Assembly (NCBI GenBank): GCA_019633425.1 | Contig: WSUB01000033.1 | Span: 62,001 to 126,000 of the forward strand | Reading direction: 5' to 3' | Source of the DNA: Tulasnella sp. 424 | Taxonomy: Eukaryota; Basidiomycota; Agaricomycetes; Cantharellales; Tulasnellaceae | Length of the DNA: 64,000 nucleotides | Shown here: positions 1-12,119 of the stretch, piece by piece | Numbering within the stretch: position 1 is the first letter of the stretch | Layout of the letters: each line of letters begins with the position of its first letter | Translations under genes and position numbers: made by a program | The notes under the pieces: model-generated | The model's input: the letters and a program-made list of their open reading frames with translations, nothing else | The model's database searches: none | What the model was told of the DNA's origin: nothing

Positions 1-233
1 AAAGGAAGGTGACCGGGCCCCTTCCATCTTCAGCCACTTCCAAGTGGAAAGTTGGCCATCGGTAAATGGGCCTCAGGCGTCCACGAAGGGGCGAGGAGAG
101 AAAGGTTATCCTCGAGGGAAGCAATTAACCTCGGAAGCAGGATAAGTGGACAACCTTGCTTCTCCTTCCATCACCCTTCCCCCGATCCCAAACCAAACGC
201 AGGAACAATCCACACCGAGAGACACATTGGCAC

Positions 234-2606
234 TCACTCTTCCTCGATCTCAACACCCCCAACGCTCTTCCTCGTCTCATCATCGACCGCGTCCACGGCC
301 TCCCTCACGCTCTGCCCCAACCCGCCAGGACCGCACACACCTACAAGAACACCGCTTAATCCTCCACTCCCCCTGGCCAATCGATCCGTCTTCCATTTCA
401 CAAAATCTTCCACGACTTGCTTGAAATCCGGTCTGCCAGCTTCGATCTGGATGTTTTTAGGCAGGCCGCCTCCTGGAAGGGTCTTGAGTTTCGCGGAAAA
501 TGCGGGAGAAACGGCGCGCGTGTAGTGAACGGTTAGGGAGAGTTTGAGGGTTGGGATGTAGGAAACTCGGTTAAGGAGGGAAGTGAGAACTGGGAGGAGC
601 GGGATAAGACATGCTATGTGTAGGTAGTACCATCAGTCACTAAGTTCGAGTTTGGAGCGGCCTGGAAAGTGAAGGACTCACCAGGATCCGTAACGACCCA
701 ACACAACCCAATCAACCTCATCCGACTCTGCAACTTCTCCACATCCCTAATCAACTCCTCCACGACGCTCAGGCCATACGTAATCCCACTTCCACCAACA
801 ACGATAAAACTCGACGTAAAGCTGGACCGCATCATGTGTCCGCACGGCCCACCATAAGGTCCCTCCACCACCATCTTCATCGTCGTTCCAGACCCGAATC
901 CAACAAGAGTGCGAGTCGACGTCGCGGCAGCAGTCGCAAAGACGCCTATCCCTTTCGCACCAGCGGCGTACCGGTCGAAAGCGGGTACTTTGCCCTTTTC
1001 CAGCTCTTCCCGACCCAACGTCTCGAGACTAGCTAAACTCGAATTTGAATTCAAGTACATCCCTCCTTTTTCCAATCCGGATTCGTTCGACGACGCCGCC
1101 TCGTACAGCTTCTTGGTCCAATCCCCCGCGCTCTTGACGTACAATATGACGCCTTGGCCGTTGCTCGTCTCGGACACGCTCGCAATGGTAAACGGATGCG
1201 CTTCCGCGAACCCGAACACGCCCAACTTGAAAGAGAACGCGCGCAGTCGGACGTGTTGACCTGCTTTCCAGCCGCGCGTGAGATGGGGGACCTCGATTCT
1301 CGTGGCGCGCAGGTCCGGGAGAGGCGTGAGCGTGACAGTGGTGTAGTGGGATTTGACGAGACGGCAGATATAGTCGAGGCCGAGGATGAAGAACGTTGCG
1401 AGAGACCAGTAGAGAGCTTGTTCGACGTGGAAGCAGATCTAAGTAAAGAACGGACTTCAGTACCCGTCACTCGACCAATCGTGGAGAGAGGCTCACCGCA
1501 ATAAGGTAGGTCAAATACCCAATCCAATGGGCGTTAAGGAACAACCGGTAGCTGGACCGCCTAAAGACTGGCAAGCTAAACACGGCGATCATGGAGAACC
1601 CAGCGAACGCAGCCCACGCCTCAACGTGCATTGCGGATTGGCGAGCCTCGATGTTCTTTTTGAGCCAGAGGACAATGTAGCCGATAACGTGGAAGATGGC
1701 GGAGATAAACATGAGTTGACCCATCCAGCGGTGGAAGAAGTTGATCTAAATACGAAAGGGGGAATGTGAGCGTCGTCGTCAAAGGGGAGCTGGGCATAGG
1801 CATGCATCGCGCACCTTTTCGTATCCCCTCCCCAACGCGAACCCAACCAAGCTATTCTTCGAGCCCAAGCTAACCACCAACGGAGTTTGAACGACGACAA
1901 GCCACCCAGTCCGCTTGAGGTTGTCCGTGCCCGAGGTCATGATAAACGCCACGATGAGGAAGCCCACGGCGTAAACGAGGTACATGCAAGCCTGGCCGTT
2001 GGACAAGTTGTTCACGTGGTTAGGAAAGAACGGGCGACCGAACCATGGTGCGAAGGGCAAAGAGTGCAAGAGGGTGGACCAGGACGGAACGTGGGCTGGT
2101 GCGCCCATGGACCGAACGTCGCGGTGGTGTCGCACAAGCGTGCGGAGGTGGGCTGGATACCTCGCTTCTTCCTCTGCCATCGACATCGGTCCTCGTTGTC
2201 CCACACGGCCATGACCCTCGTCGCTGTCCTCGATGTCATTCGCAAACGGCGCGGTGGTCGTCACGAAACCCCTCCGCAACGTCGGCTTTCTCGTAGGCTG
2301 GGCAGGAGGCAAGAACAAGCTCCTCCGAATCGCATCCTTCGCTCGAGCGGTGGCCGATTTCTTCGGCTTGAGCAGCCATCCTTCGCGGAAGAAGGCTTTC
2401 CCGCTTTGGTGATGGAGCAGCGCGAGGAAACGGGGTAGAGTGAGGACGGCGAAGAAGACAATGACGAAGAGGAGCGTGAGGCCAAATAGGGCGACGACGG
2501 ATTCGGGGTTGGCGGCGAGGAGCGATGGGGGAGGCGGGGTACCTCCCGCAGCGGCGGAAGGACTAGAGGCGGCGGTGGTGTTTGTGTTTGTAGCGTTTGC
2601 GGACAT
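234..2606 (-). CDS. Ferric/cupric reductase, FRE family (NADPH oxidase-like, plasma membrane)
   Basis: Transfers electrons from cytosolic NAD(P)H through FAD and two haems to extracellular Fe3+/Cu2+ for iron and copper uptake (known for the FRE family). Exons 2606-1815, 1745-1497, 1438-682 and 613-234 join to a 725-residue frame. Order: N-terminal membrane helix (about residues 35-60), Pro/Ser-rich linker, then the ferric-reductase membrane core with haem-ligand-type histidines in INFFHRWMGQ, ISAIFHVIGY and FLNAHWIGYL; FAD domain with HPFTIAS (the HPFT FAD motif); NAD(P)H domain starting VVGGSGITYG and ending with GVLVGVCGPGGLGQ. The first intron has a GTGCGC donor. The chain ends in SVGGVEIEEE, but a good GTGAGT donor overlaps the stop codon, so the native C terminus may run into one more exon inside positions 1-233. 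Substrate preference cannot be read from sequence. Confidence 0.9.
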
Positions 2607-3686
2607 TTCACGGGATTTCGAATCGCGAGATATGTATGATGGATCTTGTTCGTTATACGATTGCGTTTGGTCAACGTCAAGTTGACTTTGATAGACGGTT
2701 GAGATCGACCCTCCAAGTGGTGCGCTTCAACCGGAGAGTGAAAAACGAGAGAGAAAAAGTGAAGTGAATAGCTAGGATCAAAGAACAACGAGCCGCGGCA
2801 CGTCAGCTTATCCCGGAAACCGTCGTTCGCATCGTTCGGACTCACAAGCTTGGACGAATATACAAGTTCAGACTGAGCGTTTCCCGTCAAGAGAGAGGCT
2901 CGTCCCCTTGCTAAATCGTCTGATATGGTTGTATGAGATAAAAAAAGAATGAAGAGAGAGGGGAGGTGAGGCAAAGGAAGGAGTGAAGACGTGTGTGAGC
3001 CTCGTGTTTGCGAGGTTCCACGGTCGAGCAATTTAACCTGGGCCCTCCCTGGCGCACTTTATCCCATTTAAGAACCCACCCGACGATCTCCGCAGCACCA
3101 CCCCACCACTCAGCCATCTACATATCGCAACCGCCGGCTCTTTTGTTCGGCGAGGATGCTTACAGTGAATGGCAACGGGCGGGGGGTCCCGACGATATCT
3201 CATTGTTTCTGAACAGGCGAGCCGACGTGTTAATTATCCGACTGGTTCTTTATCGCATAATCTAATTTCCAATATTCTTTAGCGTGCTGCGGATTGGTCG
3301 AGACGTATCTACCCAAGGCTCAAAAAAGGATAATGCGGTTGGGAGGCACCTAGACTTCACATGCGTGTATAACGCGTCGTTAGCAGGTGAGGTGAGGACG
3401 TTGGGCATTTGCAAAGTCCGCAGCTCAGCCTCGGCGGAGACCCGAGGCCATACACATCCTCCTTCACAGTGACAGTTTTTGCAAATTAAGCCAGGACGGA
3501 GCAATGAGCGGGGTAAAGTACATGCGAAAGTAAGTTAGAGGGGTTAGGGTGACAGTCGAGGATCGTACGCAGTCGGCTGGAAGGAAGGTACTGGCACCAG
3601 GAAGCCACGAATGAACTTAGAAGAACGCCCGAAAGCGAAGTAAAGAGCGAAGGTGATATCAGGCGGTATCCTTGAGGGAGAAACGT
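2607..3686. other. Intergenic region upstream of the ferric reductase gene
   Basis: About 1.08 kb between the ferric reductase start and the end of the RING-CH gene, which is also on the minus strand. It should hold the reductase promoter and the RING-CH 3' UTR. No conserved protein frame was seen; the short ORFs here are weak and unsupported. Confidence 0.6.
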
Positions 3687-5355
3687 CTAGTCGATGATAA
3701 GGTCCAGCTCGTCGTAGTCCACGTTGACGAATGGTTTATTGGCAATGATGCGCCGCTTGTCGTTGTTCACTGTCAACGGGGGTTTAGACGAGATGTAAAA
3801 ACGATCGAATAAGAAAGGACACACCCGTAAGATACTTTCTCCATAAACTAATCGCATCGCGCGCAACGATGAAGACCGAAAGTCCAACAGCATTCCTCCA
3901 CCTAGCAAACCAGTGTCAGTAAGAGCGCAGCACTCAACACAACCAAAGGTCCACTCACCACACAGGATCAAAATCAGCATACGCCTTCCTCCTCACGCCC
4001 AGCCCAATCTTCATCATCGAAGCCAGTCCAGCTGGGATAAACGCACCATCCAGATTCAACCCGACCACACCACCATCCACGAACGAATTCGCATCCCTCA
4101 CGCCCAAAAACGACCTCAGCACCCCCGAATGCTCAGATAGCCTCCTCAACGCTTCACCTAGAAGCGCTGATAAAGGGGGCAGCATCAGATTCCCAACAAA
4201 CGTTCGAGCGATGACGTCCATGTCCACCGTAATCGGCTCGTTTCGATCCAACTCCCGAGCTGCGAGTTCTCGAACATTTTGCTCAAACCCCCATTCGATG
4301 GGTTCGCCATTTTCGTCGAGCGCCGCTGGCCCCGCCGCGGCGGGGCCAAAATCGTCCACAGGACCGCCCCCTTCTGCCACTACGGGTGAATCCGGTGGCA
4401 TGCGAGGGCCTAAGTGGTCCCTGACGAGCCATTTCACGACCTTTGAATGCGCCTGTCGGTAAAAGTGCCGAACGATCGGGAAAAGCGCGAGCAATATCGG
4501 TGGGGAGGGTGGCCAGGTCAAAATATCCGGTAAGGGGTTTCCGGGGTACATGATATCCGGGTATGGCAGAGAAGGTTGGTGGTGTAAAGGAGCGGCGAGG
4601 ACGAACGGTAGGACCGGTAGGAACGCGGCTCGAGTGTGGCTGAGGAGCAAGGAGAATGGTATGAGAGGGAGCTGAAGGAACGCGACGAGCCTCCAGTTGC
4701 GTGGATGTTCGCCTCCAATGATGAGGTTCGCTACGTCCCGGCCGACGAACCATCGAAGTGACTGTAAGCCGTAGAAAGTCGACAATCCGAGTAAGCTCCC
4801 AGTGAGAACTCAGTAAGGGATGAAGGAGATCGGGGAGGGAAGAACATATGTCAGCATTCGGCGACCAAGGATGGGCCGCTACTTGGCAAAGAAACGCACA
4901 AACAACCGACGTAAACCTCGCCCCTCTCGCAACCTGCTTGTGGACAAACTCTAACATGGACAACGTCCTGTTCTTCGGCGAAGTAACCTCAAACGAAGTC
5001 TTACACTGAGGACATTTCATCATATCCGGTCCCTGAGGTTGCATCGCCATCCAAAGTAAAAGGCACTGGCATACCAAAACCCGATAAGACGGCAAAACTT
5101 CAGTCGAGCCTCGTACAAAAGAAAAAAGAAACACCCAAAACTCACACTCTGATGAGCGACCAATGAACATCCACAAGCATGAACCCATCTCCTCCTCCGC
5201 GGTAATTCGGATGCTTCGTCTTCTCGACAGATCCAACACACTTTATTTCGAACATCGTTTACAGTTGGTAGACGATTTTTATTCCATTTCTGCATTTTCG
5301 ATGGCGGAGATTGTGGTGGCGTAGGTGTGGCAGTAGATGTACTGCTGCTATCCAT
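3687..5355 (-). CDS. RING-CH (RINGv) membrane E3 ubiquitin ligase, MARCH-like
   Basis: Probable membrane-anchored ubiquitin ligase. Exons 5355-5146, 5065-4900, 4808-3959, 3901-3825 and 3769-3687 join in frame to 461 residues. The RING-CH finger lies at about residues 30-95: it opens with CWICREDEAS, has the HACGC turn and closes with MMKCPQCKTSFEV, giving the C4HC3 spacing of MARCH/Doa10 proteins. Hydrophobic segments follow: one around FTSVVFLTGSLLGLS and two or three in the stretch rich in Leu/Pro after the NWRLVAF motif. The rest is cytosolic-looking and acidic at the end. The ATG at 5355 is preferred over an in-frame ATG at 5454, because the latter would sit very close to the divergent complex I gene. 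It is shorter than Doa10/Ssm4, so substrate and exact membrane (ER or mitochondrion) are unknown. Confidence 0.85.
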
Positions 5356-5524
5356 TCGGTGAAAGAAAGGCGGTGCGTCGGTGGATGACGAGCCACGGTC
5401 CTCCCCTTGCCAGAAGGGTTCCCACGGTTCGAGCTGACTAATCAGCAACTTCACATTTCCTTCTCATCCCGACTTGGACCGTTTCAAGCACCAGAAAGCA
5501 GTAGACCCGGCAGGCAGCCCGAAA

Positions 5525-6353
5525 ATGTCGACCATTCCTTCAAGGTTAGCGAGAAAAGCGACCATGTCTCATAACATCCAAGAGGCACGAGCTAAAGCTC
5601 GTTCGTTGTACCGAGATTGGTATCGTTGCGTGAGTTCCGTGTTTTACCACGAATTCGTCGTCCTACCCGCTTGCCAGTAGAGCGAAACTGATTTTTCACC
5701 TCGGCCTCGTCGCCGCTCCTTGGTACACCAATTCTTCCTGCTATGCAACTCCAATTCCAACCGCGGACATTCTCAACTCGCATTCACGCTCCGCCTCGTC
5801 TCGTCTCCCGGCCACACAAACCCACACGGTGCATACGGGAACAACAACCCAGGCTCCCGAGATAGTCACCATCCACGGCCTAACCGTACCCCCATCACTC
5901 ATCCGCTCGCGAATCCGCGCCGAATTCGAACGCCACAAATACGTGCAAGACTCTGCGGTGATCGACGTCCAGGTCCAGAAGTCGAGACAGGACTTCCAAG
6001 AAGTTATGAACGCTTGGGCTCAGGAATCTCATATCTTGGGAGTGCTGTTGAAGGATAAGAGCGTGGAGAGGAAGACCTTTTTGCAAAAGTTCTACGAAGG
6101 TTGGTCTTTTTTTCGGTTCGTTCTCTGGGTTTGAAGAGGTCTTTGGGGGCAACGATTCGAGGCGAAAAGGCTGGTACACCCCTCCTTCCCTCCAAAAAGG
6201 GGGAAACGGACAGATGTCTGGAATAACACCCCTTCGTGTGGATGAGCCAATGCTGACCTATCTTTGCCATTTACCTTCTTGTTTGCCATCTTATCCCCAG
6301 GCCGCGATGAAGAAGCTGTTGCGATTGCCTCACCGCAGACAAGCTATCCGTAG
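5525..6353 (+). CDS. NDUFA6: Mitochondrial complex I accessory subunit, NDUFA6/LYRM6 (B14) type
   Basis: LYR-motif accessory subunit of NADH:ubiquinone oxidoreductase; in known structures it sits on the peripheral arm with the mitochondrial acyl carrier protein. Exons 5525-5629, 5853-6099 and 6301-6353 give 134 residues, the normal size. The LYR motif is in RSLYRDWYRC, followed across the first intron by APEIVTIHG, a pairing typical of fungal NDUFA6. The start at 5525 gives a short basic N terminus; an upstream in-frame ATG at 5474 exists but would crowd the divergent RING-CH gene. The stop follows SPQTSYP. Confidence 0.9.
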
Positions 6354-6735
6354 AGGGACTTTCTCATACAATCACTTCTATCCTGGACCGAGACCCGAAT
6401 GTTTCTATTAGCGCTGTCTACACATCGCTTTCTCGGCGTTTTATCGTGTGAGGAAATCCAGGCTATTGGCTTGATATTCTCGGTTCTACGGTGGGGGTGG
6501 TAGATTGGATCTTCGCGAACGGTGTTCTATCTCGAGGATCAAGTGCCACAGGTTCTTCAAGCGAGTGCCAGTGCTGCTCATCCTTTTCAAAGCAGGCAAT
6601 AAGAGAGAATTGTGCAATGCATTATAATTCCCAAGAGGTAGGTGAAAGCGTTGTTCACTTCCGGCTGCAGGGAAACACTCGAAAACAACTGAATAAGTGC
6701 CCCGCGGGTGGGGCGCAGGTGGAAGTTGCGGGAGC

Positions 6736-7882
6736 TCAGGCTTTCGCAAGCTGTTCCTTCGCATAGATGACGAATTCGTCGATCAAGGAAGGCCACGACC
6801 CTGTTCCAGATTGGGGTGTCAGAATGCCGCTGGCGTCAACTCCACAGCCTTCGATCAGGACGAACCTTCAGTGTCGTGTTTTTCAAATTTGCTATCAGCA
6901 CCGCTGATAAAGTCGAGGAACTGGTTATGTTTACTACTGTGTCAGCTAGAGCAATTCGGTTAATCACTCAAGACTTTACCATTCCCCAGGTGTCCTTGCT
7001 AACTCCTTTCACATTTCGGACGCGTAGATACTCGAACCAGAGTTCTGTGTTTTGTTCATTCCAGGCAACTGGACCTTGACCCCCTACCACCCCATGCTCG
7101 AGACCAAATGGGAGGATGATAGCCCAGAATTGGGTGGCAGACTCAACAGCTGTAACACGAAGCGTCCATGAGTCGATGGGGGCGAAACCAGGGAGAAGGA
7201 AAATAACGTACGTAGTGATCGTTGGCCCGTACTCAAGCCAAACCCAAAGGTGTACAAGTACACTTTTTGGAAGTACTCGTGGTCTGATCCCAACTTCTCC
7301 CGCAACCGTTCCACCGCACCTTTGAGTCCTTCAAGAGTTTCGCACCTAAAAATGTCCTGGTGAGTTGGTTCTAAGGTAAACCCGACGTCTGGATTATGCT
7401 CTCACTGTATTCCTTTCATACCTTCAATCCAACCTAACTTTGGCCATCGACCTACAGCGGGTGACTTGAACTCGTATGCCAGTGCCAGGACGACTGGCTC
7501 CTCTAACCCTAAGCCTAGGTCGTTTAGGAAGTTGATCGTTCCATCCACGCCGATTTCGTCCTCGTCGGCGTCTAGGTCGACGAAATGATTCAAGCAACCC
7601 TCATTCGTGTAAGAGCCACAACGGCCCACCTTTGTACTTCTCGAATAGATCTGTAATTTTATCAGTCGAAGGCGTGTGCTGGTGGGTCTCAGAGACAGGT
7701 TGTTCGTCGAAAAAGGCGTCGGCCGCAACGTCCACCCGATAGTTATGCCTTTCCAACAGTTTGATGGCGTCCAGTTGACTTCGGCGAGTATTCAACCCTA
7801 GAGCATCTATATACTAACGATACATGGCGAACCTTACTCCAGTCAAGCTCCGGATCTGGGCAATGGCCGCGTCTTTCTTCAT
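6736..7882 (-). CDS. DCN1: DCN1-like cullin neddylation factor (UBA-like + PONY domain)
   Basis: Scaffold-type NEDD8 E3 that promotes cullin neddylation (family knowledge). Seven exons, 7882-7833, 7778-7630, 7571-7406, 7345-7212, 7149-6980, 6920-6866 and 6800-6736, join in frame to 262 residues, the usual length. The N-terminal UBA-like domain reads IAQIRSLTGVSQLDAIKLL; the PONY domain runs from about residue 65, with DEDEIGVDGTINFL, then FGLSTGQRSLP, QFWAIILPFGL, KDTWGMFLDFI and the C-terminal GSWPSLIDEFVIYA typical of the cullin-binding pocket. The first intron uses GTTCGC and ends in GAAG; this choice is supported because it alone restores the UBA frame. Confidence 0.88.
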
Positions 7883-8616
7883 GCGCGGACCGCAAAGAAA
7901 GAGTCCAGGCGCGAATTGCGGTGCGGGTATATTAAGGACAATTGTCATGTATCATAATATGAAAGTAGTCTTCATGTTAGTCTCGATCAGCCCGGCTACG
8001 GACTGTGGAAGAACCGACCATGTTTGGATTTGAAGTCTCAGAGGCTGTCCAATTGTAATGTGCTTCAGCGACGCAGAAGCCTGCGTTAAGGAACAATAGC
8101 TTCGGACGTACAGAACGCACAGGTCGGGAGGCTTGCGTGCGAGAGCTCAGCGATGTTGAGTAATTGCAGAATTGCCGAGTCGATCGCCAATCGGTGTGTA
8201 GCTTCTTGAAATCAGAGTCATCGGCTGATTGCACAGGTTTACGGTCTTACCGGAGTTGGCTTCCACTCACCCCATGACAAATAATTGCGATGGGGACAAC
8301 CAGGAACATCCTTTGCGTCAACTCGCTACCATCTCAACACCAGTACTCGGATGCTCCTTTCTAAGTGAATACAGGTCCAGAAGTCCAAGCAAGGGCTCGC
8401 TTCAACGGGGCGTTTTTTTTTTCATTGGAGCAGGTCGATGTTTTGGGTCGCAACGACGCCGATGAAGCATAAACTGTGGTACCACGTACCAATGCTCAAT
8501 AGTGTCAGGCATAAAACTGTGTATACCAGAGCCGAAGAGGCTGAATTATTTACAGACTCGTTCCGCTCTAGCGTGAAATCTTCGAAATACGAGAAAGGAA
8601 ACGCCGAGGGCGGAGG
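7883..8616. other. Intergenic, no supported gene
   Basis: About 730 bp between the DCN1-like start and the BAP31-like stop. Contains short ORFs without family features and an 11-base T run near 8410. Probably the DCN1 promoter and the neighbour's 3' UTR. Confidence 0.5.
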
Positions 8617-9651
8617 TCATACACTCTTCTTATCTGTCCCAGGGAGTTGCCTTTGGAGCTCCTCTGAACGGTGATAAGGCGTAAGGATCGTCTGAGAGCG
8701 AAAAGAAGTGACGGAATAGCAAACGCACCCAAGTCCCGATTTTTAGAGTCCAACTGTTTCTGGAGCTCGGCCACTGCCTCCGAAGACCCGCCGGTAGTCT
8801 TTTTTGACAGGTCATCGTGCTAAATATCCTCAGTTCAGCATGTGTTTAAAGGCAAGCCGCGAAGGAAATACACGTACTCTTGCCTTTAGCTTTGTGTACT
8901 CATCCTGTGTATGGATATAGTCAAGGAGAATGTAATACGTGCGTGTGAGGAGAGGTGAAAGGAATAAGGTGAAGGCTGTAAGATACAAGTTGCGCTGAGC
9001 GCTGGGAGACCTCAATGTTAATCACTATCTCCCGGGAAGCAAGCCAAGACCTACTAGAATTTCTTGGCTGCGTGACTCGTCTCCGCACTACCCACATGGA
9101 CACCGGTCTGCCTCGCTAAATCGGACTCCGCGGTTACCCTTAAGACTCTCTGCAAAGCATCTAAATCGAGAGTTCAACCACAATTCAGGTACCGCAGTCC
9201 TGAGGGCTTACCAACGAATAGAACTGCTATGAATCTGATTACCCGCAAAAGCGGTTGGCGTGGTGGGGGGGGGGGGGATAAAAGATAAGGAAAGAAGGAA
9301 TGCAGCACAGGAGAGATCATTAAAAGAGGAGAGTGGTTAACTGCTTGAAAAATGTGGAGCTTGAACGTCTGGGTTATGAGCTACGTACACGAAAGCGATT
9401 TTCAGACCGTAGGCAATCTTGGCCACAATGGGACTTGTGCTGAGGAACGTGAATATCTTCTTGCGTGCGGCGAAAGGCATTGGGAGGAGAATGGCAACAA
9501 ATGTCCCCATTTCAGCCACCAGAAGAGCGAAAGTCAAGGTGTAATAAACGGTCTGAGCCCAAGGGGCAACAGCCATAAAAAGATGGTTGGTCAAGATTAA
9601 AATCAGAACGCGGAGTCACTCTATGCAAGGTTTTGGGCGAGAACGTACCAT
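8617..9651 (-). CDS. BAP31/Yet-family ER membrane protein
   Basis: ER membrane protein of the BAP31 family (yeast Yet1/Yet3), linked to ER export and quality control of membrane proteins. Seven coding exons, 9651-9649 (only the ATG), 9552-9389, 9234-9212, 9160-9055, 9001-8878, 8819-8729 and 8663-8617, join in frame to 185 residues. After the start codon: TVYYTLTFALLVAEM (helix 1), LPMPFAARKKIFTFLS, AKIAYGLKIAFVFIAVLFVD (helix 2) with ALQRVLRV, AAKKFYAQRNLYLTAFTL (helix 3) and RTYYILLDYI. The tail is a coiled coil with AVAELQKQLDSKNRDLEE. Two features are unusual: exon 1 carries only the ATG, directly followed by a GTACGT donor, and exon 3 is a 23-nt microexon. Both are required to rebuild the family consensus. 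Confidence 0.87.
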
Positions 9652-10996
9652 TAGCTGTATTGGTGTTACGACCAGTTGTGTTGGCGAAGGGGGAGGACAG
9701 AAGCGAGAGGGCAGGGAGATGGTGATTGCAGGTGGGTGGAGTAATCAGTGTGGTTACGAACTTCGTCATACACAAATCGCTCACGTAAGCCATACGTGCC
9801 TTCAGCCACAACAAACTCACATCGAGCCATTGCGAGCGTTACCTCGATGTTCTCTGAGCAGTGAATGCGCCGATACCGGCCTCGCCAACAGCTGATTATC
9901 AGCTGTCAGGCTCGGTGGGCGTTGACGTCCTCACAGTTTTAGGTGAGGCAGGGAAATGGGTGCTACATAGATCTGGCAATCAATCCAAGAACAGAGCTGT
10001 AGATAAACGGTCGCAGGAGCACTTCCAGCCGAATATCAATTCACCTCACTCTATACACGCCGTGGTCCGAGGAGGAGAACGTTGGGAACGTGGAAAGCCC
10101 GATCTTGTCGAACAGATCCCTTCGCGATCCATGTCCTAAGAAGCCGTGGGAATCAGTACAGCAAATGTGAAAATAAGTGCCCTAGATACATAGACATAAT
10201 CGATAACGCCGCGTGCGCGGTATTCCCATAGCCTGCGGACGGCTCGACTTTTCTTGGTTTACAAGCCCTTTTCGATAGAAGAACACAATATAGTAATTCA
10301 GGGTGGATAGCAAGAGGGAACAAATAGGGGCAGCGCGTGTAAAAATAGAGTTGGGACCAAACACAAGACGAAAAGCAGCGAACACGGGGAGAGAAGAGCG
10401 AAGTAGAAAGAAAACATAAAAAGAGCAAGATAGGTACAGAAAGAAAAGAGAAACGCAGTAATACAGAGTAGAGGAAGGACAAAACGAGAGGTGGGAAAAA
10501 AGCGTGGGAATCGGTGCAACAATACTGCGGGGAGTACCCTAGCGTGTAGAGTGAAAATAGAGGCTATGGGAATTCGGCCCTTTCCAGAGAAGATAGGGTC
10601 CAAGACTGAAGACCGTGTCGACCTGTAAGCCTAGCCGACGCGTTGATGTGTTAAGAGTACAAAGCGAAGAGGGGAACAATCGGGGAGCTGGAGTGGTCTT
10701 TGTTTGGACCCTAGGTGAGGACAATCTGTAAAACGTGTTAGAATGCTGCGACAGCCCAACTATCGAGTCTTATATTGCTCTCACTCGACGTGTCTCTATC
10801 TACTACATTCCCTTCCTTTCCTTTCTCCCCTCGCCCCCTCTAACCTTCCCTCGAGCTCAGGACCTATCTTAATCCGTTCAGTAACTCACAATAACTTTTC
10901 AGATTTAATATCGTGCCGGCCACGGGATCATCGTACTCGTTTCTTGATTCACTTTACCTTCACATCTTAACTTCGTCAAAGCGACACCTACCAGTC
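9652..10996. other. Long intergenic stretch with small repeats, no gene seen
   Basis: About 1.35 kb. The minus strand of 10.15-10.6 kb is pyrimidine-rich and encodes only low-complexity hydrophobic frames (Phe/Leu/Cys), which I do not treat as genes. A weak paired structure is visible: the block beginning GTGGGAATCAGTACAGCAA near 10147 is echoed near 10504, and ATTCCCATAGCCT near 10221 has its reverse complement near 10561. This may be the remains of a short inverted-repeat element. Confidence 0.45.
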
Positions 10997-12119
10997 ATGT
11001 TCCTTCGCGCGTACGTCTTCATCGGGACCAATGCGATTCGCGCCCTCTCCGTTGTAGCCCTTGTTCTTGTCTTTGCGTCCAATATCCTCGTTATGGTCCA
11101 GTGAGTTTCTCGTGCTCATCGAACTTTATGCGCAGCTTTCTAATGGTGGTCACAATCAGAGATATCAAAAGCGTTCATCGAGGCGATATGGCCTCCTTTA
11201 CCTTGACGGACGAAAGCGGAAATGCTGAAACATTTGAATGTGACTACTTTGAGGGTTCCACCGTTCCAAACCGTAAGTGACTACAGTAAAAGATCTTGTT
11301 TATCTCTATTAAATTATCGGGGCTCAGAACCAGCAGGTGCATTCTGGGCTGTTCTCAATCGCCTATTCATCATCTTTACTTCGGTCGTCCTCCTCCTGAG
11401 CGAGATCGGTTGGCCGGACCCATTCTTCCGCAACTTTTTGCCAGTCCTCGGGCCCGACTTTGGTGTTGGCATACTGGGTGCCCTTCAGTGGATAACCTCT
11501 GCCAGCATTCTAAGCCATCACGTCCAACCCTTCCCTCTGGTCAGCGCATGGTTCTTATTTGCGATCGGTTGCCTCAATATCGTCCTCGGGCTTGTCTTCC
11601 GATCTAGTCTCAAAGTTGAAAGGAGCCTCACAACATTCCGAGAGGCCAGGGCGAAGGAGTTGCTTCCAGGTCCGATACAGGAAGTTCCCCACCCATCGTC
11701 GCTCAAGATACTAGAGACAAGCATTGGTTCTATATTTAGTCGAGACGAAAAGTCTGGGGATGCAAGAGTTTCAAGGAACAATACGGGGGCAACCTTCCGC
11801 AGCCAATCCAGCTCGATTACTGGCAGTCACCTACCCGCAGAAGGATTCGGCAGTGGCTACGGGTTTGGAAGGCAGGGGGAGAAAGCTGCAAATCTCAAAG
11901 GTACGTATGATTCGTCCTAAGTTGCTCATAACTCGGGAAACGCACTCGTTAATCACATGTATTTGGTTCCAAGGCTTCATGATCTCCCGACCTGTGGAGT
12001 CCCTTCCTCGGTACGCCCCACGTCCTCCCAAAGCAGAATACCCTCCTCCACAGGTATCGGACGACGAGGGCAGCGAGCAAGGCATCCGCTTTGATGCGAT
12101 GCGCACAACCCGTATATAG
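10997..12119 (+). CDS. Four-helix integral membrane protein (DUF7598-like), function unknown
   Basis: Exons 10997-11100, 11160-11272, 11328-11900 and 11974-12119 join to 311 residues. Predicted helices: FIGTNAIRALSVVALVLVF (about 7-32), a helix in LFIIFTSVVLLLSEIGW after an acidic loop, GILGALQWITSASILSH, and FPLVSAWFLFAIGCLNIVLG. The last ~170 residues are cytosolic-looking, Ser/Pro-rich, ending in RPPKAEYPPPQVSDDEGSEQ. This four-helix-plus-disordered-tail arrangement matches a widespread basidiomycete family annotated only as a domain of unknown function; the family name is from memory. The third exon could start at 11328 or 6 bases later, both in frame. Confidence 0.72.

Noticed and set aside
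8570..8690. Frameshift in the BAP31-like C terminus
   Set aside because: An acceptor at 8664 (CACCGTTCAG) restores the coiled-coil frame to a normal end, so no frameshift is needed.
10153..10603. Hydrophobic minus-strand ORFs near 10.2-10.6 kb as a membrane protein
   Set aside because: They reflect a pyrimidine-rich strand, with Phe/Leu/Cys runs, no start context, no splice-supported continuation and no family features.
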